64,000 nucleotides of DNA from contig CM056741.1 of assembly GCA_029851415.1 (NCBI GenBank), forward strand, positions 91,609,282 through 91,673,281, written 5' to 3'. The position numbers and the translations under genes are program-made. Positions 33,527 to 44,193 of the stretch are shown here, one piece after another; position 1 is the first letter of the stretch, and each line of letters opens with the position of its first letter. This DNA is from Eretmocerus hayati (lineage: Eukaryota; Arthropoda; Insecta; Hymenoptera; Aphelinidae). The notes below the pieces were generated by a model, which was not told the DNA's origin, did not search any database, and saw nothing but the letters and a program-made list of their open reading frames with translations.

Positions 33527-34724
33527 GTGAGTCATTGCAGCACAAGGTTTTGCATGAAACTAAATATTCCGTCTCGTTTCGTGCTAAGGTGAAACCACCA
33601 ATAGTTGGACAGCCAATTTGGGTAGTTCGATATTCTCTTCTATTCCAATGATTCTAAACTATTTTTCTGTATGTTTCGGTCACCAATCTAATAAGCTGAC
33701 CAGGACGCATCAATTCCGGTTGGTTTTATTGATTCTTGATTGAATTTGTAAAAGAAGTCGAATGAAAATCAAGACGGTCGATTTGCCCAGTGTTTGGACA
33801 ATACCATCAGCCTTACGCCTATTGTTGGACAGGCAGCGCCAGTAAATGGACAATCATTTCGTGTATTTGATCCTTGTCCTTCGGAAATCAAATCCAGAAA
33901 TGTATGGTACTATTCACAAGAAGAATGTGGTAGAAATGAATGGATAAGCTTTGGATTCCGTTTTATATTAGAATCTCTATAAAATCGTCATTATAGCTTT
34001 ATATCATAGGCATTTCAATCATATGGCAGTCAAGTATAACTTTGAATCACTTACTTATCAGACATTCTCATCAAACACTGCAAAGAATGGATGGCAACAT
34101 GATTCTGATGTTTCAAACTTTGAATTTGATTGAGATTCCTTAATTTTAGAGCATTCTAAGTTGTATAAAATTTGAATGGATTGGTAAGTTTGGAAATTTT
34201 TTCCTTAAAAATTTCTCATTTTCTCGAAGATCTTCATGTACTGAAGTTTGAACTTCTGTAAGAGATTCTTGAGAGGAAAATTAACAGGTTTATATATACA
34301 TTGTTGTGAAGTAACTCATAATTCAAGGTCTAAGAAAGAATTCGGCCATTGGCCGTATGTCAGGAAAATTGATCTTCCAATCTTTCTCTCTACCAAAAAG
34401 GAGATAAGGTAACTGAATTAGACTCACTCTAGACTAAATGAACGTGAATGATAAAAAACTTGAATCAATGCATGGTGAATGAGGAACTCTCATCTCTCTT
34501 CCCCCATGTTTATTCTGTTGTTGCATGCAATAATTGATGGGGAGCAGAGGGTATATTATGAAACGCATACTGCAGAGATCCATTTTTGGGCTACGCCTCT
34601 CCTCGAGGAGTTCCATCTCTACGCTTTAAATAAACCAGATACTTGAAATAATTGAGTAGGTTATTTACAGAAATTTATTGTGTATAAGTCTTAGTCTCCT
34701 ACTCTTCATTCAAATTTGTTTATT
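33527..34724 (+). other. pangolin intron, no further exon recognised
   Basis: Begins GTGAGTCATTG. I looked for the next conserved pangolin blocks (an NKMG.-type start, CHNGD, PPAHCG) and saw none here or further downstream. Confidence 0.4.
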
Positions 34725-35162
34725 AAGGTAGTACTAGCGGTACTCCAATTAGCTATCAGAAAATTACGAAAGTCGGCACAGTGGTACATTAGTGCCTCAA
34801 ACAGACACAGCTGAAATTTCGAAATTTTTAGGAGCCGCGGAGAAAAGTTCTGGGCGATTCCGTGAAAGCCGATTAACACGGCGTCTTATGGAAAATTATC
34901 GATACACTGATTTCTAACTATCAGATTTTCACAGGAAAAAGCACACAGGTGTAAGAGTACACGAAAAGTGCATAGAAACGAACAAATCAACGATTAGGAG
35001 CCTACAAAGAAAGATCTGGGTCAATACGTCACTACTCTTGACAGTTTCGGAGTTAGGTTTTCGTCTGCTGTGTGCGTTACTATACCTATATAGGCGGGCG
35101 GAATCGAGTCAAGCGAAGATCTAATCCGCGCTTAAACTCATCAGTACCGCTAGTACTACCTT
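34725..35162. mobile_element. MITE, 438 bp
   Basis: AAGGTAGTACTAGCGGTACT at the left is inverted at the right end (AGTACCGCTAGTACTACCTT). The inverted similarity is short (about 20 bp). The interior is non-coding and includes GGCGTCTTATGGAAAATTAT. Confidence 0.7.
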
Positions 35163-35901
35163 GAAGAGTTATTTCTATTTCTAGAATACCAGTCTTATTG
35201 AAATTTAAAATTTGTTTAGAATCATATCAATACGGAACCCATAAAATTTATAGATGAATGTTTTAAGGTCATACTCTTGGGTCAGAAAAACGAGTTTCTT
35301 CGCTTTTTTTCCATGAATTGATAGTGATGAAGAACGGCAGCGTCCGCGCAAGCTTTCCCGGTGAAAAACTCAAGTTAAGCAACGATTCTCGCGATTCAGT
35401 ATCCGGATTCGTGACCGCTCAGCTGGGGTTGAGTTACGCTCAACTCACGTATAAAATTCACCCTCTCTTTCATTACGGATACCGTGTTCGCGGTGTAATC
35501 GAAAAGCGGGTGAATTTGGTTTCTTTGAGTGGACTAATTTTTCTTGTCACAAACCGTCGATTATTATGTTTGCATGAATCTTTGAATCTGGATGTTCTGG
35601 AACGGCATGGCAGGGTGTCTAGATCTGAGAAAACCAGGGAAAACCGAGAACTATCGGGGAATCGACTCGCTCTGGAAAAAACCTGGAATCATCGGGGAAT
35701 CAATGACATCTTACCGGAATATTATGTGACACCAAGTTCATGCGAGAATTTTTTTGAATCTCTACGGAGTGGCGGGAAATATTACATCTTGCTCTGATCG
35801 GTAGCGACCAGATGAAATTCTTGTTACCATCGTAATCTGTACGTTCTACTGTGATACTCGATCGTATACACGCATTACGTTATTTCGCAAAACATTAACC
35901 C

Positions 35902-36119
35902 GGGTACTCATAGTCGTTATAACCCTATAAGAATTAGTCCCCGGGTTTGGCGCTGTAATCGGCGCAGACGGAAAAATCCTCCAATTCTGTGATGTTCTGC
36001 AGCACTGGGACAACGTGAAGTGAATGAGCAGTCTTTAGTTTATTCTCCTGTCACGCCTATTACAGCGTCTAACCCGCGGATTAATTCTCAACCCTGGGGT
36101 TATAACGACTATGGATACC
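35902..36119. mobile_element. Foldback MITE, about 218 bp
   Basis: GGTACTCATAGTCGTTATAA..CCC, GAATTAGTCC and CGGGTT..GCTGTAAT on the left pair with the inverted right arm ATTACAGCGTCTAACCCGCG..GGGTTATAACGACTATGG. Arm length is about 65 bp. A short CA run follows at 36135. Confidence 0.7.
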
Positions 36120-36317
36120 AATGTAACGCCGGTACACACACACACAGAAGAAGGCGATGAAGATTGACTCGCATTTCGTGGCTCGTTCCGACTGATTTCA
36201 GAGAAGTAAACAGATCGTGTACCTGCCAATTTGCCTGATACAAGTATCGGGGCATGCACTTGTCATTGTCATGGGTTGACGGATTGGAGAGCTCTCACTC
36301 TGTCAGAAGTATTCTTA

Positions 36318-36690
36318 GTCTAGGCGCCCACCGATGCTCCCGTATGCAATTTTGACGCGCTGAATTGATTTTTTGAGGTCGCTTCCACGAATTCCAATTA
36401 CTTCTTTGTTATTAACAATTTCCTATGCAAGACATGATTTCTTGACAATATCTCGAGTTATATGCATCCCCCGGGAAAGCCGCATCGGATGAAAGTTGTA
36501 GATGGTGAGATTTTCTATATACCAAATCCTTACGAGTTCCCTGGGCAATGAAAACCCCAGCCGAAAAGTGAGTGAGAGGCGCTCAGCGTTGTTTACATGC
36601 GTTCAAATGAAACCATCGACAACGCGATAATGAAAGCACTGCTATTTTGACAGTCTTCATTCCTCGCTGGAGCAACCTGAGAGACCAATA
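36318..36690. repeat. Dispersed repeat related to 16055-16633
   Basis: Shares GGCGCCCACCGATGCTCCCG, TTGATTTTTTGAGGTCGCTT, TTGTTATTAACAATTT, TCGAGTTATATGCAT, GAAAGTTGTAGAT and CAATGAAAACCCCAGCC with the 16-kb foldback. The order corresponds to the reverse complement of its right half. Confidence 0.65.
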
Positions 36691-38269
36691 TGGTAGCTGT
36701 GACTATATTTTAAAAGTTATATCAAGTATACGCGATACAGTATCTGTTACCTTCCCGGACAGTACGCGTCAATATTCGGAATACTGGATATGACTACGCG
36801 ATGGAGTACTCCGGAATCTTGATATACTAATAGTTATCATATGATAGTTGGGAATAATATACAAAGAGTAAGGGTGGCGCTCTGAATGCTGCGCGGAGGT
36901 CGCAAAGTAAACGCCGACTGCTACAAGTACAGACCTACGACATAATCATCGACAATGCTTTTATAATCAGATTCAGATCAAAGTCAATACCTGACTATTG
37001 TTATAGTGTTGGACAAAGTTGTGGAGTCGAGATGCACTACAGAAGCTTAATGCACCAATCTCGTCCAACATAACCTACACAATGTTGTGATATTTCGCAA
37101 GACCCTTCTCAGAAACTTTTTGTTCCATCAAGATCACTGTTCTTGACTTTCAAAACATATATGCATGCGATTTGATGATGAATCCTCTCATTTCATTCGT
37201 CATTGAGCTCGATCCGTATTACTCTTCACCTGAGTATTGTATGTATGGCGCGACAATACTCAGTAGTACCACGTATACTAACTATTAGTATATCAAAACT
37301 CGAATTATGGATGTACTCCCAGCACATTCTAATATACGTATATTCATAGTTAGTATCGCACACTACTAAGGACCGTATGGGTTTCTCAGTGCAGGCACAT
37401 ATTGTAAAAGGCGAATTCTATTCTGTTATGGTATGGATCAGATATAGAAGGAATCGAACAATTTGGAACATTTCACAAGACCAAAAAATCGAGCCCTGGC
37501 GCAGTAGAGAGAGGGGGGTACACCGATACAGCGTGTGCTTGTCGTACACGCACACAGTGTATCTCCTTCTCTCGCATCTTAGACTAATACTGGATCGGCT
37601 CTCGGCATGGCTCAAATACTTTCTGCGTTGTCGTCAATTCACAATCTCCGCTTGTTATAACACCTCCACTTGCTAACTTTCAGACTACCGGTTTGGCGCA
37701 TATATGAGCCACTTATTTTATGACCAGTTCGGTTTTTGAAGGTGAGTTTTCGATGAGGTTTCTATGATGGAATGGATGTAGGAGCATCGTGAGCTACCCT
37801 GAGGTTCTCCCAAACCAATCCATGTCTCTAAACTACCCCTAATTAGGGGGTGAAACCCCTTAAAATTCAAGAATAAAATATCAAACTTATATCAGATTTT
37901 ACGAAATTTCTCCTGGCTAATAGTTTATGTACATTAGTGTTTCCACAACAACTGCAGGTAACAGCTTGGATACTCCACGAACCATTTCATCACATAAATC
38001 CTCTCAAAAGTCGGTAATTCTCTAATTATGAATTTTCAAATTCTGAACCCCTGATAAAGGGTAGTTTTGATATTTAGTGTTTTTTTGTGATGTGAATGCA
38101 TGGAGAAGCGATTTGGACAGCCTATTACATCCGAGGAAACCGGAGATTCATTTGGATGTAACTGAATGATAATCTGCAAAATGCCGAAATGTACAGTATG
38201 GGGGCCGACCGTTGCCTGCCGGCCTGACTCATATATGAGCCACCCATGACCTTGAGAACTCATCGCGAC
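36691..38269. other. No gene recognised
   Basis: Only short open frames. The string CATATATGAGCCAC occurs at 37698 and 38232. AATACTCAGTAGTACC-type AT-rich patches are present around 36840-37340. Confidence 0.35.
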
Positions 38270-38395
38270 GTATGAATTACTCATACATGATGGGTTACAC
38301 GCCAAAGCGATCTATACGGAAAGGGGTAAATTCTCGGATCTCTTTTTAACCTTATTTATTTGATTCTATGGTCCAAAAAAGGAACTTTGAACCAT
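38270..38395 (+). repeat. Dispersed repeat pair (inverted copy at 43150-43262)
   Basis: ATGATGGGTTACACGCCAAA, CGGAAAGGGGTAA, CTCTTTTTAACCTTATTTAT and TTCTATGGTCCAAAA occur here. They recur inverted at 43150-43262 with about 85 percent identity over 110 bases. Confidence 0.7.
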
Positions 38396-38869
38396 CTATG
38401 AGACTTAGTGAAAAACGCCGTTTTAGCTCCAGGAGCCCTCCAGAGCGTTGAAAAGAGCCCCGCAAAAATGTTTTTGATAGGTTTTCTGGACGCCCTCTCA
38501 GATGCCGCAACCGCAAGTTTGTACCTGTCGAAGAACTCAAGATATCATTATTTTAGTGAATAAAAAAAAATGATGTGCGTGGCGACCACGTACGTAGGAA
38601 GGTGAAACCACTTGACCGCAGGTTGAGATCTCTCTTATTTTCAAATAAAATGTATCCAGTAATTATGTGATAGGATGTTCCACATCCTCAAGTGAAGGGG
38701 ATGCCTCCGCTGGCTGATAGTCTGGTTGAGTGATTGATCTTGCTATATTTCCATTGCCTAAAGTTAGACTGAAGATTATGAAATAGTTCTTAGATTGAAC
38801 ATTTGAATGTATTGTCCAAGTTCAAAATGTTCTGAATTTTATTTGTAGAATATTGGCAAATTTCTCATC

Positions 38870-39850
38870 TTGATGTATTTCAATTGTCAAATACAATTTG
38901 CATAAGTACACAGCCAAAATTGGCAAACTAATCACCATAATCCCTCATCTGAATCAAGAAACTAGTTCAAGGAAATTGAGAAGTCGAGTCTCAGTTTTCT
39001 TCTTTTGGATCTAAGAGAACAGTTACCATTATGCAACTTTTGGCTACGTACTTACGTAGGCTATTTTGAACATTTAGATGACACTCATCTTAATGACACT
39101 TTTGAAATGACCAATATTAGGAATTCCAACATTCAACTCATACACAAGTACGCAGTCAAAAGTGGCAAACTAGTTACCGTAACCCCTCATCCAAACCCAA
39201 AAACTGGTTAAGGCAATTAAGTAGCTGGGTCTCAGTTTTCTCCTTTGGATGAGAGGGAACGGTTACTAGTTTGCTACTTGTGGCTGCGCACTCATGTAGA
39301 CTATTTTCAACATTTTGAAGACACTTTTGATAAGACTATGCTGAATTCCAACATTCAACTCATCACACATAAGTATGCAGACAACAGTGGCAAACCAATT
39401 ACTGTAACCTCTCATCTAAACCCAAAAACTTGCTTAAACTGGGTTGCGACAATTGAGATGCCGGACCTCAGTTTCCTTCTTTTGGAGGTGAGATAACGTT
39501 CACTAGTTTGCAACTTCTTGCTGCGTACTCTAGTAGACTATACAACAGTTAGAATACATTCATCATGATGACACTTTTGATATGACTATGAGGAATTCTA
39601 ACATTCAACTCATCATACACAAGTACGCAGCCAAAAGTAGCAAACTAATTACTGTAACCTTTCATCCAAACCCCAAAACTGGTTCAAGACAATTGAGTAG
39701 CTGCAGGTCTCAGTTTTCTCCTTTTGGGTGTGAGGTTACAATTACTAGTTTGCAACTTTTAGCTACGCACTCATGAAGAGTATTTGCAATATTTAGAGTG
39801 ACACTCTTGATGAGACTATGAGAAATTCCAACATTCAACTAATGAACTGG
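38870..39850. repeat. Satellite-like tandem repeat, about 240-bp unit, about four copies
   Basis: The marker AAGTACRCAG occurs at 38904, 39146, 39371 and 39621 (spacings 242, 225, 250). Within units ATTCCAACATTCAACTCAT, GGCAAACTARTTACYGTAAC, CATCCAAACCCAAAAACT and GTCTCAGTTTTCTCCTTTTG recur in order. Copies differ by substitutions and small indels. The short + open frames (39005, 39245, 39582) are the unit itself. Confidence 0.9.
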
Positions 39851-40114
39851 ACAATTCAGTCCAGAATTGATGTTAACTGATGTGCACACTCATGAGTGAT
39901 CTGACACTTTCAGACACTTTTGGTTAAGATTTGACTCAATCTGTTGTCAATTCACTCATGAACACATATTCTCTCACATCCCTGGTGGAAAAAACAGCGT
40001 AGTACTGCAGTAGTACTACAGTAGTCTACTGTCTGGCTGATCGTACTACTGTCGTACTACTGGATAATAGTACTGAGCTGGATTTCGCTGCTGTGTTTAC
40101 TTTCTACCCTTGAG

Positions 40115-40468
40115 ATGATAGAGGCAAGGAGAGAAAATTATAAAAGGGTGAGATCTCTAGATGAGTTGAGGCTCACTCATGAGGAGCACCTTCGTAAAAG
40201 ACTTGTGCGCTACTTTTTCAAAATGCTTCAAACCCATAACATAACCTACACACGCCACGCGCGCGCCCGCTCTCCCCGCAAACCCGCACAGCAGAAGACA
40301 AGAGTCGAACTGTCGCGGCCGTACTCATCGTTTTGTTATGATGAGTCGATGCAACAATTTAACCGTCTTATGTTGATACATTCTGTCGGATTCTGCCATT
40401 TGAGTATCAACGATAGGCCATGGATAACAAAGCCGGTTGTTATTCATGCCGATAAACAACAAAAATGA
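40115..40468 (+). CDS. Hypothetical protein in left arm of foldback element
   Basis: 117 residues starting MIEARRENYKRVRSLDELRL, basic and rich in Arg, with a probable helical region (LRKRLVRYFFKMLQ) and an Arg/Ser/Pro stretch (RHARARSPRKPAQQKTR). I recognise no domain. The right-arm copy is identical by eye except Ala to Thr in RKP(A/T)QQK. The identity may reflect recent origin of the foldback or arm-to-arm conversion rather than selection. Translation is unproven. Confidence 0.3.
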   Translation: MIEARRENYKRVRSLDELRLTHEEHLRKRLVRYFFKMLQTHNITYTRHARARSPRKPAQQKTRVELSRPYSSFCYDESMQQFNRLMLIHSVGFCHLSINDRPWITKPVVIHADKQQK

Positions 40469-40534
40469 GTCCCAGATCACGAGCCCCTTATGGGGGCTTG
40501 ACGCTTATAAATAACATTTGAGCACAAATTGAGA

Positions 40535-40625
40535 TAGTGAGAATTAGCGCAAGTGGCAACGGGTCCGCCTCGCACGCGGGAGGCTCGGGATCGCTTCCCA
40601 GAAAGGAATGTTTTTTTTCTTTTTT
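40535..40625 (+). ncRNA. tRNA-like segment (tRNA-Ala-like, SINE head candidate)
   Basis: TTAGCGCAAGTGGCA resembles an A box. It is followed by an anticodon-like arm CCGC-CTCGCAC-GCGG whose seven-base loop would place CGC (alanine) as anticodon. GGGATCGCTTCCC resembles a B box (one or two mismatches), and a run of T residues follows at 40611-40618. No acceptor stem pairs, so it is not a functional tRNA. The mirror copy is at 41310-41383. Confidence 0.4.
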
Positions 40626-41309
40626 TCCCGATTCTGTTTTTGTTTTGCTTTACGCAGACTTGCACTTTTTTCCTCGGTATCGAATATGTATTCAATCCTA
40701 ATTTTATTCATTCATATATGTAATTCAAATTTTGACATTCAAGTTTTGAGAGGTTCGACGCGGAAAATACTCGTGTGGGGCATTCAAACCATGTTTGCGA
40801 GTGTAGATTCCGACGGAATGAGTATTTCGACTTTGTAAAAGTATTTACGCTTGGTGAGATCACCTTATGATATAAAGTAAGAATAATCATTTTTAAGGAG
40901 TAATATAATTATTTTGATTGTCATAATAATCTATGATTGAATTTTCAAAATATAACCGCTACAGCGAATTTATTAATTCAGTCATGAATTGATGAGTTAC
41001 ATTATTTTTGATTCATTTGGATTGAATAAATCCAATCTGCACTTATGAAACATTATTTAAAAGTAGAAGTAATTAGTTAATTAATTTAAATATAATAATA
41101 TTTTAAGATGTAAAAATAGCCCGTTAATTTTTTATTGGATTGAAAAATATGCTGTAGCGGTGCCCATATTTATCTCAAAACTTGAAATTCAAAATTTGAA
41201 TTACATATATAAATGAATGAAATTAGGATTGAATACATATTCGATACCGAGGAAAAAAGTGCAAGTCTGCGTAAAGCAAAACAAAAACAGAATCGGGAAA
41301 AAAAGAAAA

Positions 41310-41383
41310 AAAATATTCCTTTCTGGGAAGCGATCCCGAGCCTCCCGCGTGCGAGGCGGACCCGTTGCCACTTGCGCTAATTC
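41310..41383 (-). ncRNA. tRNA-like segment, mirror copy
   Basis: Inverted copy of the tRNA-Ala-like segment in the right arm. A-box-like, CTCGCAC loop and B-box-like motifs are all conserved, and the downstream T-run on the minus strand is interrupted by one A. Confidence 0.4.
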
Positions 41384-41455
41384 TCACTATCTCAATTTGT
41401 GCTCAAATGTTATTTATAAGCGTCAAGCCCCCATAAGGGGCTCGTGATCTGGGCC

Positions 41456-41809
41456 TCATTTTTGTTGTTTATCGGCATGAATAACAACCGGCTTTGTTAT
41501 CCATGGCCTATCGTTGATACTCAAATGGCAGAATCCGACAGAATGTATCAACATAAGACGGTTAAATTGTTGCATCGACTCATCATAACAAAACGATGAG
41601 TACGGCCGCGACAGTTCGACTCTTGTCTTCTGCTGTGTGGGTTTGCGGGGAGAGCGGGCGCGCGCGTGGCGTGTGTAGGTTATGTTATGGGTTTGAAGCA
41701 TTTTGAAAAAGTAGCGCACAAGTCTTTTACGAAGGTGCTCCTCATGAGTGAGCCTCAACTCATCTAGGGATCTCACCCTTTTATAATTTTCTCTCCTTGC
41801 CTCTATCAT
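41456..41809 (-). CDS. Hypothetical protein in right arm of foldback element
   Basis: Same 117-residue reading frame as 40115-40468 with one residue different. The open frame extends upstream to an ATG at 41974, beyond the element end (41933). The shared start MIEARREN is therefore the better choice, because the extension is host flank and AGTACTAC repeat. Confidence 0.3.
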   Translation of the reverse strand: MIEARRENYKRVRSLDELRLTHEEHLRKRLVRYFFKMLQTHNITYTRHARARSPRKPTQQKTRVELSRPYSSFCYDESMQQFNRLMLIHSVGFCHLSINDRPWITKPVVIHADKQQK

Positions 41810-42209
41810 CTCAAGGGCAGAAAGTAAACACAGCAGCGAAATCCAGCTCAGTACTATTATCCAGTAGTACGACAGTAGAGTACGTCCAATAGTTTGACTA
41901 TCCAGTACTGCTACGCTGTTTTTTCCACCAGGGATATAGTTGTTAATGTACCCAGTGTAAGGCTGATCATTCAAACACTGAATCCACGGCGATCACACGG
42001 TAAACACGGCGTTTACGCGGCTGATGAGTTACGCCCCGTAGGAATCACACGGATTCCGCAGTTCGCATCGAGCAAAATTTTTCCTCGGGTCGAGAGCGCC
42101 AGGCGCCGGTAAAGAAGGTTTCACCTTCAAAAAGCATCGACTTTTACACGACGAATACTCACTTTTTCACGGATAGCAACGGAGGGATGAAATTCTTTTT
42201 GGTTCCCAT

Positions 42210-43146
42210 AGCGCACCTCGCTTTAGGATGTCATGGAAATAAGAAAAATGCCTACAAAATGTGCGTACGTGGTGTCGTCCGGGAACTCGTACTCATCACA
42301 GATCTATTTCAACCTAAATCGTATCGGCTCATATTTTAAAATAGCGAGTGAATTGAATTTTCTCCATATGATTAACATGGGACATGGGGAAAAGATCATT
42401 ATTTTGGCTATAAAACAACGGGTTGTTCCTGTGACTCGAAAAGTATTCATTTCATCAAAACATGTGTAGAGTCACTGTTTAAAAGGCTTCCTTGGACGTA
42501 CAAAAAAGGTCTTTCTACAATTTATCGCACGATGCGCTCATGTCAAGTTATGAGGCATTCTTGTAAGAATGTTACGGATTCTGCAATATTTTCATTATCC
42601 ATCATTATTCTATATTTCATACCCCAAGCATACTTAGAGAGCCCGACGATTCTGTAGAGCTTCCTTCCAGCGATTTCATCAAAGATATCCATAGAAGTGA
42701 TTTAGACAATCTCCAGGCCTCCCTAAATATGCTAGAGATAAAAATGTGGAGTAATGATGTACGATGAAAATATTACAAAATCCATAAAATTTGAACAAGA
42801 ATGCTTCATAACTCGAGTTGGACAGATCGTGCGATAAATTGTCGTGATACCTTTCTTGTAGATCCAAAAAAGCCCTACAAAATATTACTCCACACATTAA
42901 TCGACATAATGAATACTTTTCGAGTTACAGGAACAATCCGTTGTCTTATAGCCAAACTGATGATCTCCTTCCGTTGTCCTATGTTAATTATATGGAGGAA
43001 ATTCATTTCCTTTACCATTTTAAAATATGAATCGATACGATTTATGTCGAAACGGATCTGTAATGAGTACGAGCTCCTAAACGACACCACGTACGCATTT
43101 CGCAGGCATTTTTTTATTTCTATCGCATCTTAAAGCGAGGTGTGAT
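42210..43146. mobile_element. Foldback element, 937 bp, arms of about 430 bp
   Basis: Left arm 42210-42645 and right arm 42725-43146 are inverted copies (about 80 percent). Ends are CRCACCTCGCTTTA. Shared blocks are AAATGCGTACGTGGTGTCGT, AGTACGAG, CAATTTATCGCACGAT, TTTTAAAATA and GTTGTTCCTGTRACTCGAAA. Spacer is about 80 bp. The open frames 42233-42469, 42801-43133 and 42875-43090 are arm sequence on the two strands. Confidence 0.85.
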
Positions 43147-43149
43147 AGG

Positions 43150-43262
43150 TGGTCCAAAGGTCCTATTTTGGACCATAGAATCGAATAAATAAGGTTAAAA
43201 AGAAATTCGAGAGATTACCCCTTTCCGTGGGTCGGTTTGGCGTGAAACCCATCATAAATGTC
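43150..43262 (-). repeat. Inverted copy of the 38270-38395 repeat
   Basis: GACCATAGAATCGAATAAAT, AAGGTTAAAAAGA, TTACCCCTTTCCG and TTTGGCGTGAAACCCATCAT match the other copy reversed. It lies between two foldback/TIR elements, so it may be a remnant of an element interrupted by the integrase-type transposon at 43268. Confidence 0.7.
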
Positions 43263-43575
43263 GTAGTCAGTTTATTCAATTCACCACTTTATAAACTGAC
43301 CAGCGAGTTTATAAAGTAGCTAGTAACTTCATTAAGTGGCAGTGAGCTCGCTCAAGAATCATTTCACCGTTACTCTGCTTGAGTTTCGAATAAACTACCT
43401 AGCCAGCTCATAAAGTCACTAGCCACTTTATAAACTCCCCAAGAGCGACCCCGCAGTTTATCTACTGACATCGACGACTTACATAAACACAATTAAGTAG
43501 TATCTGTGGGAGCTTGATTTTCTATATTAACGCGTTATAATTCGCGCTCAAGTTAGTCCGATCTTGCGTTTCATC

Positions 43576-43890
43576 ATGGCCCAGGACAGCGAAATAATCA
43601 ATCGTGACGAATTTGAGCGAAAATTGAAACAGACGCGTGGTGCCAAACGAGGTTCCAATAACCGTATGTGGGATCGTGATTTTATCGAGAAGGTGATCAA
43701 CATTCTAAAGAATGGTGAATATACGCCGGCTAATCACTATTTCATCAGGGAGTACGAGCTATGTCAAATTGGAGCAGAATCTCATGTGATAGTGCGACGA
43801 GAAAAGTTGAGTGACGATCTGATATATGTAGTGTGCATTGAAGACCATAACGACAAACTTATCAGAATCTCACGCGAATACTGGCCATGA
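43576..43890 (+). CDS. N-terminal fragment of KRBA2-like/Ginger integrase
   Basis: MAQDSEIINRDEFERKLKQT, then SNNRMWDRDFIEKVINILKN and ANHYFIREYELCQIGAESHV, then VRREKL..LIYVV. This resembles the region upstream of the zinc-binding H2C2 motif in KRAB-A-domain-containing-2-like proteins (F...L......Y.....Y.I..YEL...G....V). It has 104 residues with a natural stop, because the core downstream is deleted. The ATG at 43576 is used; the frame upstream has no ATG. Uninterrupted reading suggests the deletion is young or the fragment is maintained, but no function can be claimed. Confidence 0.5.
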   Translation: MAQDSEIINRDEFERKLKQTRGAKRGSNNRMWDRDFIEKVINILKNGEYTPANHYFIREYELCQIGAESHVIVRREKLSDDLIYVVCIEDHNDKLIRISREYWP

Positions 43891-44061
43891 AGGACCGATA
43901 AGATGGGTCATTGTACGCCTGCGACCTTAGACAAAATGTATACACTTGCGACACTTGAAGTCTAAACATGCCAGTAATGTGGCCGAGGAACGTCATGAAA
44001 TATTCCTCACCTTCGGTGCGCCATACACACTTCAAAGTGTAGTACCAGTGGCGGTCAAGGG

Positions 44062-44193
44062 ATGAAAAAATGCAATTGTGGAGCAGGTACCACACAATGT
44101 AAGACAAATCGATGCTCATGCTTCAAAAATAATCTAAAATGTGGCTCTGGATGCCATCGTTCGATAATCTATTCTAATAATCTGTATATATAG
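44062..44193 (+). CDS. Cysteine-rich integrase C-terminus (remnant)
   Basis: ATG AAA AAA TGC opens MKKCNCGAGTTQCKTNRCSC then FKNNLKCGSGCHR, ending at TAG 44191-44193. The spacing C-x-C-x6-C-x4-C-x-C-x6-C-x3-CH matches the zinc-binding tail (KKC.C....C...RC.C.K....C...CH) of KRBA2-like integrases. It belongs with the N-terminal fragment upstream; the core between them is lost. Confidence 0.65.
   Translation: MKKCNCGAGTTQCKTNRCSCFKNNLKCGSGCHRSIIYSNNLYI

Larger units (their letters stand above)
39980..41933. mobile_element. 1.95-kb foldback element with coding arms
   Basis: Left arm 39980-40752 and right arm 41174-41933 are inverted copies, nearly identical over most of about 760 bp, around a 421-bp unique AT-rich spacer. 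The ends are CCCTGGTGGAAAAAACAGCG on both sides. The arms differ mainly in an AGTACTAC short repeat near the ends (40010-40070 versus 41860-41905). Each arm encodes the same 117-residue ORF and carries a tRNA-like segment followed by a T-run. A similar end, CCCTGGTAGAAATTC, occurs alone at about 47224, so the terminus recurs. Confidence 0.9.

Noticed and set aside
33337..33651. Longer + ORF overlapping the pangolin exon
   Set aside because: The conserved pangolin peptide is in a different frame with proper splice sites, so this longer frame is a shadow.
33787..33870. Possible next pangolin exon (FGQYHQPYAY after CCCAG)
   Set aside because: It lacks the conserved pangolin residues expected after the 33423-33526 exon and has no good donor.
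35318..35797. 159-codon + ORF
   Set aside because: No recognised motif; composition and neighbourhood (between two MITEs) do not support a gene.
40535..40607. Functional tRNA-Ala gene
   Set aside because: No acceptor stem pairing and imperfect A and B boxes; only tRNA-like.
42233..43133. ORFs on both strands sharing peptide patterns
   Set aside because: Arms of the foldback element read on opposite strands.
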